A stretch of 64,000 bases of DNA. It comes from JACPYM01 sp963699175. GTDB lineage: Bacteria; Acidobacteriota; Blastocatellia; RBC074. This document shows positions 55,505 to 64,000 of the stretch, piece after piece. The stretch is from the NCBI GenBank assembly GCA_963699175.1, contig OY969418.1:4526001-4590000 (forward strand). The letters are read 5' to 3'. How positions within the stretch are numbered: position 1 is the stretch's first letter; the number at the start of each line of letters is the position of its first letter. The notes under the pieces were generated by a model. It did not search any database and was not told where the DNA came from. It saw only the letters and a program-made list of their open reading frames with translations. Made by a program: the position numbers and the translations under genes.

Positions 55505-56691
55505 TGGGCATCACGCGCAGAAAAGTCTTGTCATCGGCGCGCGCGCTGGCAGGCGCGGCGATGTTGCCACTGCAAGAAAAAGCGGTGCAACAGGCAGCGC
55601 CAACTTCGTTAGCCGATGCTGTGAATCTCTTCGACTTCGAGGCGCTCGCCCGCCCGCGTATGTCAGCGATGGCGTGGGAATACATCAGTGGCGGCGCGGG
55701 CGATGAAGTGACGCTGCGCTGGAATCGAGAATCTTTCGACCGCTTGCGTTTGCGTCCGCGCATTCTGGTTGACGTTTCTAAACTCGACACGCGAGTCAAA
55801 CTCTTTGGCGCAGAGCTGCCCTTTCCCATCTTGCTTGCACCCACAGGGTACCAGCGTCTGCTACATCCCGAAGGCGAGCTTGCTACTGTCAAAGGCGCAG
55901 GCGCGGCCAATGCAATGATGATTGTCAGCACGATGGCGACTACAAGCGTCGAAGAGATTGCCGCCGCTGCCACACGCCCACTCTGGTTTCAGCTCTACGT
56001 GCAACCCGACCGCGCCTTCACGCGTGATTTAGTTCAGCGCGCCGAGGCCGCCGGTTGCAAAGCCTTGGTCGTCACCGTAGACACGCCTGTCGTCGGCTTG
56101 CGCAACCGCGAGATGCGGATCAAATTCGCGCTGCCGCCGGGCGTAGAGCGTCCGAACTTGAAAGGCTTGCAGACCTCTTCGACCAGCCACCTGCCGCCGG
56201 AAAACGAAATCTACAGCGCCGTGCTCGACCCGAAGTTGACCTGGAAAGAGATCGAATGGCTGCGCTCGTTCGCGCGCACACCCGTGATCCTCAAAGGCGT
56301 ACTCAATCCTGATGACGCGGCGCGCGCCGTTCAGACGGGTGTTTCCGGCATCATTGTTTCCAATCATGGCTCGCGCAATCTGGATACGTTGCCCGCTACG
56401 ATTGATGCGCTGCCCGAAGTCGCTGCCAAAGTCGCCGGGCGCATTCCCATCTTAATGGACGGCGGCATCCGGCGCGGCACTGACGTTTTGAAGGCGCTAG
56501 CCCTGGGCGCGCAGGCTGTGTTAATTGGGCGGCCTTATCTTTTCGGCTTGAGCGCGGGCGGAGCGGAAGGCGTGACGCGCGTGGTCAACATTCTGCGCCG
56601 CGAATTCGAGATGGCTATGGCGTTGACCGGGCGCACTTCCGTCGCTGAGATTGACGCTTCGGTGCTCTGGCCATCACAGGAGAAAAAATGA
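55501..56691 (+). CDS. FMN-dependent alpha-hydroxy-acid oxidase with Tat-like signal
   Basis: 396 residues. The N-terminus TRRKVLSSARALAGAAM resembles a twin-arginine signal, so export is possible, unusual for this family. The TIM barrel follows: YISGGAGDEVTLRWN, LLAPTGYQRLLHPEGELATV, FQLYVQPDR, LVVTVDTPVVGLRNRE, VILKGVLNPDDA, VSNHGSRNLDTLPATIDAL with the catalytic His, and MDGGIRRGTDVLKALALGAQ. Members oxidise lactate, glycolate or mandelate to keto acids. The exact substrate is undetermined. It overlaps recX by 4 bases and the next gene by 4 bases. Confidence 0.9.
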   Translation: MMGITRRKVLSSARALAGAAMLPLQEKAVQQAAPTSLADAVNLFDFEALARPRMSAMAWEYISGGAGDEVTLRWNRESFDRLRLRPRILVDVSKLDTRVKLFGAELPFPILLAPTGYQRLLHPEGELATVKGAGAANAMMIVSTMATTSVEEIAAAATRPLWFQLYVQPDRAFTRDLVQRAEAAGCKALVVTVDTPVVGLRNREMRIKFALPPGVERPNLKGLQTSSTSHLPPENEIYSAVLDPKLTWKEIEWLRSFARTPVILKGVLNPDDAARAVQTGVSGIIVSNHGSRNLDTLPATIDALPEVAAKVAGRIPILMDGGIRRGTDVLKALALGAQAVLIGRPYLFGLSAGGAEGVTRVVNILRREFEMAMALTGRTSVAEIDASVLWPSQEKK

Positions 56692-57068
56692 TGAGCAATG
56701 AAAAACTCGCGCAGTTCACCGGCCAAAAATATCTGAACCTGGAAAGCTTCCGCAAAAATGGGCAAGCTGTGCGCACGCCGCTCTGGTTTGCCGAAGGCGA
56801 GGGCGTGCTTTACTTCTACACAGTGGCCCACTCCTACAAGGTCAAGCGCCTCCGCAACAACTCGCGTGTGCGTATCGCGCCGTGTGACGTGCGCGGCAAA
56901 CTCAAAGGCGACTGGATTGAAGCGACCGCGCGCTTGCTCGACGCAGCAGAGTCGCGTCGCGCGGACGAGTTGTTGAATCGCAAATACGGCTGGCAAAAGC
57001 GCACTCTCAACCTGCTGGCAAAACTCCGTGGCCACCAACGCGCCGCCTTCGCTATTCAGCCAGACTGA
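56688..57068 (+). CDS. PPOX-class (F420/FMN) oxidoreductase-like protein
   Basis: 126 residues, a split-barrel flavin-binding fold. YLNLESFRKNGQAVRTPLWF, LYFYTVAHSYKVKRLRNNSR and RIAPCDVRGKLKGDWIEATA match the PPOX class F420-dependent family. It probably reduces small organic molecules in the cytoplasm. ATG 56688 overlaps the stop of the FMN oxidase (ATGA), giving a three-gene coupled unit recX-oxidase-PPOX. The C-terminus RTLNLLAKLRGHQRAAFAIQ is typical. F420 versus FMN use cannot be decided here. Confidence 0.87.
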   Translation: MMSNEKLAQFTGQKYLNLESFRKNGQAVRTPLWFAEGEGVLYFYTVAHSYKVKRLRNNSRVRIAPCDVRGKLKGDWIEATARLLDAAESRRADELLNRKYGWQKRTLNLLAKLRGHQRAAFAIQPD

Positions 57069-57119
57069 GCAACCATATTTCAGCACTGCTTTTTCTCGCT
57101 GCGGCCCTAGCCACCGAGC

Positions 57120-57176
57120 TTGACAAAAAAACTTTCACCAGTAATATCGGATTCCGATTTCGAAATCCGATATTAC
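57120..57176 (+). promoter_or_regulatory. promoter overlapped by a 36-bp palindromic operator, upstream of padR
   Basis: A perfect TTGACA (57120-57125), a 16-base spacer and TAATAT (57142-57147) precede the PadR gene. The palindrome GTAATATCGGATT (57141-57153) and its exact complement (57164-57176) enclose a 10-base centre, and an inner 12-base palindrome GATTTCGAAATC sits off-centre at 57156-57167. The -10 box is inside the left arm, so a bound dimer would block RNA polymerase. Confidence 0.8.
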
Positions 57177-57190
57177 CTTCCCAAAAAACA

Positions 57191-57685
57191 ATGATAGAGA
57201 AAGATCTCTACTCCGGTTTAATTCGTCTGCATATTCTTCATCACGCCTGTCAGGAGCCGATCTTCGGCGCTGGCATTATTGAAGAGCTGGCGCAACACGG
57301 CTACCGGCTGAGTCCGGGCACGCTCTATCCACTCCTTCACGGGTTGGAAGAGAAAGAGTATTTGCGGTCTGCCGGGAAAAACAACGGACGGCAGGCGCGG
57401 CGCGTTTATCGGGCTACACCGAAAGGGCGCAGAGCACTGGTTGCCGCCAAGTTGAAAGTCCGCGAGCTGTTTTCCGAAATGCTCGAAGAGGAACACCCCG
57501 AAGGCAGCCCTCTGCGCGAAACCGCGGGAGCCAGAGAAATGATGAAAGAGTTGCTCACCCAACTGCGTGAAGGTGTGAAGAAAGCGCAGGAACCCGGCGC
57601 GCAGGCGCTGCTCGAAACTTCGGCGGAAGTCGTCAAGGGATTGCTCAAGGCTTTCGACGAATACGAGAAGAAGAGCGAGATATGA
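57191..57685 (+). CDS. PadR-family repressor of the efflux operon
   Basis: 164 residues. The winged helix (about 1-85) has LIRLHILHHACQEPIFGAGI, then LSPGTLYPLLHGLEEKEYLR and GRQARRVYRATPKGRRALV, the PadR signature; the C-terminal helices (about 95-160) dimerise. PadR proteins bind palindromes and leave DNA on binding phenolics or other drugs. The 36-bp palindrome at 57141-57176 lies just upstream and is a likely autoregulatory site controlling the TolC and RND genes downstream. No ribosome site is obvious before ATG 57191, so the leader may be weakly translated. Confidence 0.9.
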   Translation: MIEKDLYSGLIRLHILHHACQEPIFGAGIIEELAQHGYRLSPGTLYPLLHGLEEKEYLRSAGKNNGRQARRVYRATPKGRRALVAAKLKVRELFSEMLEEEHPEGSPLRETAGAREMMKELLTQLREGVKKAQEPGAQALLETSAEVVKGLLKAFDEYEKKSEI

Positions 57686-57712
57686 AGCGGTAGAGGAGTA
57701 TCAAACTATTCA

Positions 57713-59134
57713 ATGCGGCTGATTAAAGTTTCCTGCCTTCTTCTGTTGTTGATCTGCTTGTCATTGGTTTCGCTCCCTGGGCAAGCGCAAGAAGCAACGC
57801 CGGAGACGCTGTCACTCGCGCAAGCAGTCGAACGCGCGTTGAAAAATTATCCGGCCCTGCGCGCGGCACAAGCCCAGACGCAAGCCGCTAATGCCGGGGT
57901 CGAGTTGGCGCGCACTTCTTACCTGCCGCGCACTGATCTGCTCTGGCAGGAGAACCGCGCCACGCGCAATAACGTCTTCGGTTTACTCTTGCCACAAGCC
58001 ACGTTGCCATCCATCTCTGGCCCTGTACTCAACGACACCACGCAGGCGAGTGCTTGGGGCAGCGCAGGCGGTCTGCTCTTTTCGTGGGAGCCATTCGACT
58101 TTGGCTTGCGCAAGGCGCAGGTCGAACTCGCTCGCAAACAAGGCCAGCAGGCCGAAGCGGGCGAGAACGTAACCCGACTCGATGTGACATTCGCCGCCGC
58201 CGAAGCCTTTCTGGCCGCCATTGCCAATGAACAAGCGGTACGCGCCGCGCAAGCCAACGTTGACCGTCTCGAAACTTTTGGCCAAGCCGTGCTGGCGCTG
58301 GTCAACAATCAATTGCGTCCCGGTGTCGAAGCTTCACGCGCCGACGCTGAGTTGGTGGTAGCGAAAAACCAGTTGATCCAACTGCAGCAGAACGCCGAAC
58401 TCGCGCGCATCGCCTTGAGTGAAACCATCGGACAACCCGGCGCAAGTTTCCGGCTTGATCCCGGCCCGCTGCTCGAATACGCGCCGAACGCGCCCGCGCC
58501 GCTGCCGGTCAACAATCTCGCTGCACATCCATTGCTGCTCGCGCAAACCGCCGCGATTGAGGTCGTCAAGGCGCGACAAGAGACGCTCAACAAATCTTTC
58601 TTCCCACGCTTCAACTGGCAGACGGCGGTGTACGGGCGCGGCACTGGCGCGCGGCTCGATGGTACGTTCAACAACGCACGCGGCTTTTACCCAGATACTT
58701 TCAACTGGGCAACCGGATTCACGACGACCTTTGCGGTCTCTGACTGGTTTGGACTGAAAGCCAGGCGCCGCATCGAAAGCTTCAATCTGCAAGCCGAACA
58801 GGCGCGGCTGGAACAAGTCAACAACACGCTCAAAACACAGGAAGCCCGCGCCCGCGCTTTGATCGAAGCGGCGCGCAAGATCGCCGAGAACACGCCCGCG
58901 CAGGTCAACGCGGCTAGCCAGACTTTGACGCGCTCGAAAGCGCGTTATGAATACGGCTTGACTACCATCACTGAGGTCGCCGAAGCGCAACGCTTGCTGG
59001 CACAGGCTGAGATTGACGATGCGGTGGCGCGTTTGGGCGTGTGGCGCGCGTGGCTGGTCGCGTCAAAGCTACAAGGCGATCTGAAACCGTTTCTCGATCA
59101 AGTGACCAGCGTGCAGGCTGAACACAGAAAATAA
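57713..59134 (+). CDS. TolC-family outer-membrane efflux protein
   Basis: 473 residues with a signal peptide (about 1-25, PGQAQE). Two repeats of the OEP fold: LSLAQAVERALKNYPALRAA near the start and a second from about 250, with long Ala/Gln/Glu helices and LTRSKARYEYGLTTITEVAE AQ near the C-terminus, the conserved equatorial motif. It forms a trimeric exit duct in the outer membrane. GAGGAG precedes ATG 57713, 27 bases after padR. It partners with the RND permease and adaptor genes immediately downstream. Confidence 0.92.
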   Translation: MRLIKVSCLLLLLICLSLVSLPGQAQEATPETLSLAQAVERALKNYPALRAAQAQTQAANAGVELARTSYLPRTDLLWQENRATRNNVFGLLLPQATLPSISGPVLNDTTQASAWGSAGGLLFSWEPFDFGLRKAQVELARKQGQQAEAGENVTRLDVTFAAAEAFLAAIANEQAVRAAQANVDRLETFGQAVLALVNNQLRPGVEASRADAELVVAKNQLIQLQQNAELARIALSETIGQPGASFRLDPGPLLEYAPNAPAPLPVNNLAAHPLLLAQTAAIEVVKARQETLNKSFFPRFNWQTAVYGRGTGARLDGTFNNARGFYPDTFNWATGFTTTFAVSDWFGLKARRRIESFNLQAEQARLEQVNNTLKTQEARARALIEAARKIAENTPAQVNAASQTLTRSKARYEYGLTTITEVAEAQRLLAQAEIDDAVARLGVWRAWLVASKLQGDLKPFLDQVTSVQAEHRK

Positions 59135-59136
59135 CC

Positions 59137-62100
59137 ATGTGGCTCATCAACACGGCCCTTCGCCGCCCTTTCACAATTTTGGTTTTGGTCATTGGCATTG
59201 CGTTGGGCGCAGGACTAGCCGTCACGCGCATGCCGGTGGACATCTTTCCCACGCTCAACTTGCCGGTGATCTACGTCGCGCAGCCCTATGGCGGAATGGA
59301 CCCAGCACAGATGGAAAGTTTTTTGGTCTCGTACTATGAGTACCATTTCCTTTACGTCGCAGGCATTGAGCACGTCGAATCGAAATCCATTCAAAACGTC
59401 GGGCTGCTCAAGCTCTTCTTTCATCCCGGCACGGAGATGAGCCAGGCGCTGGCACAGGTGATCGCCTACGTCGAACGCTCGAAAGCCTTCATGCCACCGG
59501 GCACGGTCAATCCGTTTGTGATGCGCTTCGACGCGGGCAGCGTCCCCGTAGGCCAGTTGGTTTTTGCCAGCGAGACACGCAACCTGGGCGAGATTTCCGA
59601 TCTGGCGCTCTTCCGCATTCGCCCAATGTTTTCAACTTTGCCGGGTGTTTCTGCGCCGCCACCGTTTGGCGGCAATCAGCGCACGGTGATTGTGCGTGCC
59701 GATCCCGCCGCATTGCGCGCTTATTCGATGTCGCCGGAAGAAGTCGTGAAGGCTATTGCGGCGGGCAATACGATCCTGCCGTCGGGTACCGTGCGCACGG
59801 GCGATCTGGCACGCATTGCGTCAGTGAACGGCGTAGTGCGCGATATTCAGGAGTTGGCTGATCTGCCAATTCGGGCTGGCGCAGGCCCAACAGTTTATGT
59901 GCGCGACATTGGCCGTGTCGAAAACGGCAGTGACATTCTGACCGGCTACGGCTACGTCAATGGCAAACGCGCCGTCTACATCCCGGTGACGAAGCGCGCG
60001 GAGGCTTCGACGCTCGACGTTATCAATCGCGTGAAGGCCGAATTGCTGCGCTTTCAAACCCTGGTGCCGGAAGACATCAAGATTTCCTTCGAGCTGGATC
60101 AATCGGTCATCGTCAAGAATTCGCTGCGCACGCTCATCTTCGAAGCCGCGCTGGGCGCGTTGCTGACTGGGTTGATGGTGCTGCTCTTTTTGCGCGACTG
60201 GCGCAGCGCGGTTGTAGTCGTGCTGACGATTCCGTTCGCGCTGCTCGCGGCAGTAGTCGGTTTGTGGCTGACCGGGCAGACGATCAACATTATGACGCTC
60301 GGCGGACTTGCGCTGACCATCGGCATTCTGGTTGACGAAGCGACGGTCACGATTGAAAACACGCACACGCATCTGGCGCGCGGTGAGCCGTCACGCCAAG
60401 CTGCGTACATGGCGGCGCGCGAGACGGTGCTGCCACGCTTCCTGGCGATGCTGGCGGTGCTGGCGGTCTTCGTGCCATCGCTCTTTATGACTGGCGTGGC
60501 GAAGTCGCTCTTCGTGCCGCTCTCGCTGGCGGTCGGGTTCGCGATGCTCGCTTCGTACCTGCTTTCGAGCACGCTCGTGCCGGTGCTGGCGGCTTGGTTG
60601 CTGCGCCCACACCAGGCGGAGGATGAGCAGTCGCTCTTTCGCCGCGCGCAACGGCGCTACGGTGCTTTCACTGAACGGATGTTGCGCGTGCGTTGGCTGG
60701 CCTTTGCTGGTTATCTGTTCGTTGCGTTTGTCGTGATTGCGCTCGTTGGCACGCGGCTTGGCACCGACATCTTCCCAGACGTGGACACCGGGATGTTCCA
60801 GCTTCGTTTGCGCGCACCCACCGGCACTCGCGTGGAGCGCACGGAAGTCATCTTGCAGAAAGCGCTTGACGCTATCAAAACAGAAGTGAGCGCCAATAAC
60901 GTTGACATCTCAATCGGCTTCGTCGGCATTCAGCCGCCCAGCTACCCGGTCAACGTGATCCACCTCTGGACGAGCGGCCCGCACGAAGCTGTGCTGACCG
61001 TAGCATTGCGCAAAGGCTCCGGCCAACACGTCAAGGAGTTAAAAGAGCGTTTGCGCAAAAAACTGCCTGAAGTGATTCCCAATGTGGCAATGTCGTTCGA
61101 GGCAGGCGATGTCATCACGAAGATCATGAACTTCGGCGCGCCGACGCCGATTGAAGTGGCGCTGAGCGGTCCGAATCTGGCGAACAATCGCGCCTTTGCC
61201 GACAAAGTCATGGCGGAGATGAAGAAGGTCGGCAGCTTGCGCGACCTGCAATTCGATCAGCCGCTCGATTACCCAACCGTGAACATCAACGTGGATCGCA
61301 AGCGCGCCGGGCAATTGGGCGTGACGGTCGAACAGGTCGGGCGTTCGTTGGTGGCCGCCACTTCTTCGAGCCGCTTCACCCAACCGGTCTATTGGCGCGA
61401 CCCAGCGAGCGGTACGGCTTACCAGGTACAAGTCGAAATCCCGCAAGCGCGCATGAATTCTATCGAAGATATTCAAAGCATTCCCGTCACTAACGGCGCG
61501 AACGGCACGCGCGCGCTGGCGGGCGATGTGGCCGAGATCAGTTACGGCACGATGGTTGGCGAATACGACCGCTACAACCAGCAACGCATGGTCACGATCA
61601 CGGCCAACCTGGCAGGCAAAGATTTGGCGGGCGCGGCAGCAGAGGTCAGCGAGGCGATCAAACGCGCAGGCGAAGTGCCACGCGGCGTGACGGTCGCGCT
61701 GCGCGGGCAGGTGCCGCCAATGGAGCAGACCTTGTCGGGTTTGCGGCTGGGATTGCTGCTAGCGATTGTGGTGATCTTTCTGCTGCTAACGGCCAATTTC
61801 CAATCACTGCGCTTGGCGCTGGTTATTATTGCAATGATTCCGGCGGTGGTGGCGGGCGTGGCGCTGGCGTTGTGGCTGACCGGCACGACGCTCAACGTCC
61901 AGTCGTTTATGGGCGCGATTATGGCGATTGGCGTGTCGGTGGCAAATGCGATTCTGCTGGTGACATTTGCTGAACAGCGGCGGCGCGAAGGTCTGGATGC
62001 GGCGACAGCGGCGACCGAAGGAGCGCGGAGCCGTTTGCGCCCGATCTTGATGACTTCGTTTGCGATGGTGGCGGGGATGCTGCCGATGGCGCTGGCGTTG

Positions 62101-62286
62101 GGCGAAGGCGGCGATCAGACTGCGCCGTTGGGGCGCGCGGTGATTGGCGGGCTGGTGGCTTCGACGGTGGCGGTGTTGTTGATTTTGCCAGCCTTGTTTG
62201 CGCTGGCGCAGCGGAAGGCGAGCGCGCGGTCGGGGTCATTGCATCCTGAAGATATAACTGTGGAAGAAATAATTAGCCACGCCTGA
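59137..62286 (+). CDS. RND efflux permease (AcrB/HAE-like)
   Basis: 1049 residues, the normal RND length, with twelve membrane helices and two large periplasmic loops. RRPFTILVLVIGIALGAGLA and MPVDIFPTLNLPVIYVAQPY open the chain. In helix 4 the proton-relay motif is GILVDEATVTIENTHTHLA, with Asp-Glu where AcrB has Asp-Asp. FMGAIMAIGVSVANAILLV and ARSRLRPILMTSFAMVAGML complete the second half. It pumps substrates with proton import, in complex with the TolC and adaptor proteins. Drug versus metal substrate is undecided. It starts 2 bases after the TolC-family stop. Confidence 0.93.
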   Translation: MWLINTALRRPFTILVLVIGIALGAGLAVTRMPVDIFPTLNLPVIYVAQPYGGMDPAQMESFLVSYYEYHFLYVAGIEHVESKSIQNVGLLKLFFHPGTEMSQALAQVIAYVERSKAFMPPGTVNPFVMRFDAGSVPVGQLVFASETRNLGEISDLALFRIRPMFSTLPGVSAPPPFGGNQRTVIVRADPAALRAYSMSPEEVVKAIAAGNTILPSGTVRTGDLARIASVNGVVRDIQELADLPIRAGAGPTVYVRDIGRVENGSDILTGYGYVNGKRAVYIPVTKRAEASTLDVINRVKAELLRFQTLVPEDIKISFELDQSVIVKNSLRTLIFEAALGALLTGLMVLLFLRDWRSAVVVVLTIPFALLAAVVGLWLTGQTINIMTLGGLALTIGILVDEATVTIENTHTHLARGEPSRQAAYMAARETVLPRFLAMLAVLAVFVPSLFMTGVAKSLFVPLSLAVGFAMLASYLLSSTLVPVLAAWLLRPHQAEDEQSLFRRAQRRYGAFTERMLRVRWLAFAGYLFVAFVVIALVGTRLGTDIFPDVDTGMFQLRLRAPTGTRVERTEVILQKALDAIKTEVSANNVDISIGFVGIQPPSYPVNVIHLWTSGPHEAVLTVALRKGSGQHVKELKERLRKKLPEVIPNVAMSFEAGDVITKIMNFGAPTPIEVALSGPNLANNRAFADKVMAEMKKVGSLRDLQFDQPLDYPTVNINVDRKRAGQLGVTVEQVGRSLVAATSSSRFTQPVYWRDPASGTAYQVQVEIPQARMNSIEDIQSIPVTNGANGTRALAGDVAEISYGTMVGEYDRYNQQRMVTITANLAGKDLAGAAAEVSEAIKRAGEVPRGVTVALRGQVPPMEQTLSGLRLGLLLAIVVIFLLLTANFQSLRLALVIIAMIPAVVAGVALALWLTGTTLNVQSFMGAIMAIGVSVANAILLVTFAEQRRREGLDAATAATEGARSRLRPILMTSFAMVAGMLPMALALGEGGDQTAPLGRAVIGGLVASTVAVLLILPALFALAQRKASARSGSLHPEDITVEEIISHA

Positions 62287-62320
62287 AAGCAGATTGATTT
62301 GAATGGAGACGAAACGACGA

Positions 62321-63574
62321 ATGCGAAAAACTTTGTTGAGCGTAAATCTGGCATTGCTGATTTTGGCGAGTGCTTGTAATCGAGAGAGCAGCGCACAAAA
62401 GCCGTCCGCGCAACGGGCAGCTACGCCTGCACAGCCACCGACCGTGCCGGTCACGACCGTGCAATCGCTCGAACTCAACCGCCAGGTACGACTGCCCGGC
62501 GAATTGCAGGCTTATCAAGACGTAGCGCTCTACGCCAAAGTGCCTGGCTTTGTCGAAACGATCAATGTGGATCGTGGCTCGGTCGTGCGGCAGGGACAAG
62601 TGCTGGCAACTTTGCGCGCGCCGGAACTCGACACGCAAAGCAGCGAGGCCGAAGCCCGTGCGCGCGCCGCGCAATCACAACGTGCCGAAGCCGCCGCCCG
62701 CATCAGTGGCATCCGGGCGCAGCGGCTGGAAGCGGAAGCCAAGCTCGCGGCAGAGGAGACGACTTACCGGCGTTTGAAAGCGGCGTCAGCCACGCCCGGC
62801 GCAGTCGCGGGTAATGACGTAGACATTGCGCAACGCAATGTCGAAGCGGCGCAGGCGCGCGTCCAGCTTTATCTGGAAAATGAAAAGGCCGGGCAGTCGC
62901 AGGTGCGGGCGTTGGAAGAGAGCGCGCAGGCATTGCAGGACGCGGCGAAGTCAGTCAAGAACATCGAGGCATATCTAAAAATCATCGCGCCCTTTGCGGG
63001 TATCATTACTGAACGCAACGCGCATCAGGGCAGCTTGGTTGGGCCAGCGGGCGGCGCGAGTGCCTTGCCGATACTGCGTCTGCAACAAGTGGCGCGCTTG
63101 CGGTTGATCGTGGCTGTGCCTGAGACGGAAGTCGCGGGCGTGGCGCCGGGCCGACAACTCACTTTCACCGTCCCGGCCTTTCCCGGTCAGACGTTTGGCG
63201 GCATGGTCTTGCGTGTGAGTCAATCGCTCGATCCAAAGACGCGTACGATGCCGGTGGAGTTGGAAGTCAACAATTCAAAGGGCCGCTTGGCGCCCGGTAT
63301 GTTTCCCGAAGTTACTTGGCCGACGCGCCGCCCGCGTCCGTCGCTCTTTGTGCCGCCTTCGGCCATTGCCACGACGACGGAACGTTCGTTCGTTATTCGC
63401 ATCCGCGACGGCGTGACGGAATGGGTGGATGTCAAACGCGGCGCTTCGATGAATCAGCAAGGCACTGACTTGGTCGAAGTCTTCGGCGAATTGGCGCCGG
63501 GCGAGCAAGTGGCGTTACGCGGCACAGATGAATTGCGCGCGGGTACGAAGGTCAATGCGAAGCCCGCCAAGTGA
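62321..63574 (+). CDS. RND periplasmic adaptor (membrane fusion) lipoprotein
   Basis: About 417 residues from ATG 62321 (an in-frame ATG at 62303 is possible). The N-terminus MRKTLLSVNLALLILASACN is a lipoprotein signal with lipobox ILASAC. Barrel-sandwich and hairpin domains follow: LPGELQAYQDVALYAKVPGF, VDRGSVVRQGQVLATLRAPE, a long Ala/Glu/Gln helical hairpin about 105-210, IIAPFAGIITERNAHQGSLV, and TRTMPVELEVNNSKGRLAPG. It links the permease to TolC. The gene is last in the operon; a weak stem (63574-63579/63603-63608) with a following T-run may end it. Confidence 0.92.
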   Translation: MRKTLLSVNLALLILASACNRESSAQKPSAQRAATPAQPPTVPVTTVQSLELNRQVRLPGELQAYQDVALYAKVPGFVETINVDRGSVVRQGQVLATLRAPELDTQSSEAEARARAAQSQRAEAAARISGIRAQRLEAEAKLAAEETTYRRLKAASATPGAVAGNDVDIAQRNVEAAQARVQLYLENEKAGQSQVRALEESAQALQDAAKSVKNIEAYLKIIAPFAGIITERNAHQGSLVGPAGGASALPILRLQQVARLRLIVAVPETEVAGVAPGRQLTFTVPAFPGQTFGGMVLRVSQSLDPKTRTMPVELEVNNSKGRLAPGMFPEVTWPTRRPRPSLFVPPSAIATTTERSFVIRIRDGVTEWVDVKRGASMNQQGTDLVEVFGELAPGEQVALRGTDELRAGTKVNAKPAK

Positions 63575-63806
63575 AGTGGGAATCCAATAATTCGACCAAT
63601 CACCACTTTTTACTCGGCCAATCAGCAAATAGATTGCTCACCACCTGAAGTCTTTTGTAGACTGCTTGCCGTCGCAGATCTCTTCGCCTTGGTCTTAAGA
63701 AGAGCTCTCCTCAAGTTACTCAAATCATCTGTGCTCTCCCTTGAAGGATTGCACTTCCTCAATGTTTCTGAAATGTTTTGATCGTCCTCGCACAGGAGTG
63801 ATTCAA

Positions 63807-64000
63807 ATGTGCTTTTACTTGCGGTTTGCCGATCTCCATGTCGGATGTTTACACCTGGGACTTCATTGGGTGCGGCAATGTGTATTCGGGATTGCAGCCC
63901 TGCTGTTTGCGACGACCTTTGCCTACAGTCAGACAAACACTGCTGAAATCATGGGGACGGTGAAAGACTCGCTAGGTGGAGCATTGCCTGGCGTCATACT
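63807..64000 (+). CDS. TonB-dependent receptor, N-terminal part only (cut by window end)
   Basis: From ATG 63807, with AGGAG (63793-63797) 9 bases upstream, the frame is open to the window edge (64 codons). A hydrophobic signal peptide core (CVFGIAALLFATTFAYSQTN) is followed by AEIMGTVKDSLGGALPGVI, the start of the carboxypeptidase regulatory-like domain also seen in the receptor at 24008-27622. It probably encodes another 1000-residue outer-membrane receptor. The signal peptide has an unusually long, His/Cys-containing leader, so a later start cannot be excluded. The gap 63575-63806 shows no gene. Confidence 0.75.
   Translation, partial: MCFYLRFADLHVGCLHLGLHWVRQCVFGIAALLFATTFAYSQTNTAEIMGTVKDSLGGALPGVI

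Overview
The window looks like a chromosomal segment of an Acidobacteriota bacterium, most likely of the Blastocatellia type. The reasons are a TonB-dependent receptor with an N-terminal carboxypeptidase-like domain (a second begins at the right edge), a fused MacB/FtsX permease of the ADOP type, a PadR-controlled RND pump, many Tat-exported enzymes, lipid A core genes of a Gram-negative envelope, and moderately GC-rich sequence. No rRNA, tRNA or CRISPR array was seen. The taxonomic call is inference from gene content.

Layout. 1-8363 is a plus-strand polysaccharide-degradation locus: a truncated GH43 arabinanase with a ricin-like C-terminus, a membrane protein with faint SEDS-like motifs, a SASA acetylesterase, a CE1-like esterase, a GH29 fucosidase and a GH51 arabinofuranosidase. 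8364-10920 is a scar zone: a hsdR 5' remnant, a small broken ORF, and an IS701-type element interrupted by a complete IS982-type element. 11262-18349 holds small envelope/stress genes, an aminotransferase-asparaginase pair, a 3D-domain protein and a heptose kinase-glycosyltransferase-Trm112 cluster. 18584-23670 holds ilvE, an IS4-type element, an AlkD-like glycosylase, a FadR-type regulator and a decaying nucleotidyltransferase gene. 24008-30795 holds a large TonB receptor, a Tat-exported Gfo/Idh/MocA oxidoreductase, a small retropepsin-like protein and a PmoA-family protein. 31347-38211 holds a phytanoyl-CoA dioxygenase-like protein, a sulfite-oxidase-like enzyme with its diheme cytochrome, an Ogg2-type glycosylase, a TPR protein with two retropepsin domains and a PIN gene. 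38226-48908 holds a YeiH exporter, the ADOP permease, a Fur/PerR-Dps pair, a glycine-zipper protein, an OmpA protein and small membrane stress proteins. 49143-57068 is DNA metabolism (polA, recU, yebC, recX) plus an exported FMN oxidase and a PPOX protein. 57120-63574 is a PadR-TolC-RND-adaptor efflux operon with a visible promoter and operator.

The most unusual theme is non-coding. Several intergenic gaps are almost filled by hairpins whose arms are short-period tandem words. Three use a strict 7-nt period (34914-34982, 36624-36715, 54057-54134), and others appear to use 8- or 9-nt periods (19531-19631, 32289-32343, 47157-47310). The word differs at each locus, unit counts can differ between the two arms (4 vs 5, 5 vs 4), yet complementarity is kept. 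These do not look like ordinary terminators, REP elements or CRISPRs and are the best candidate here for an undescribed element class.
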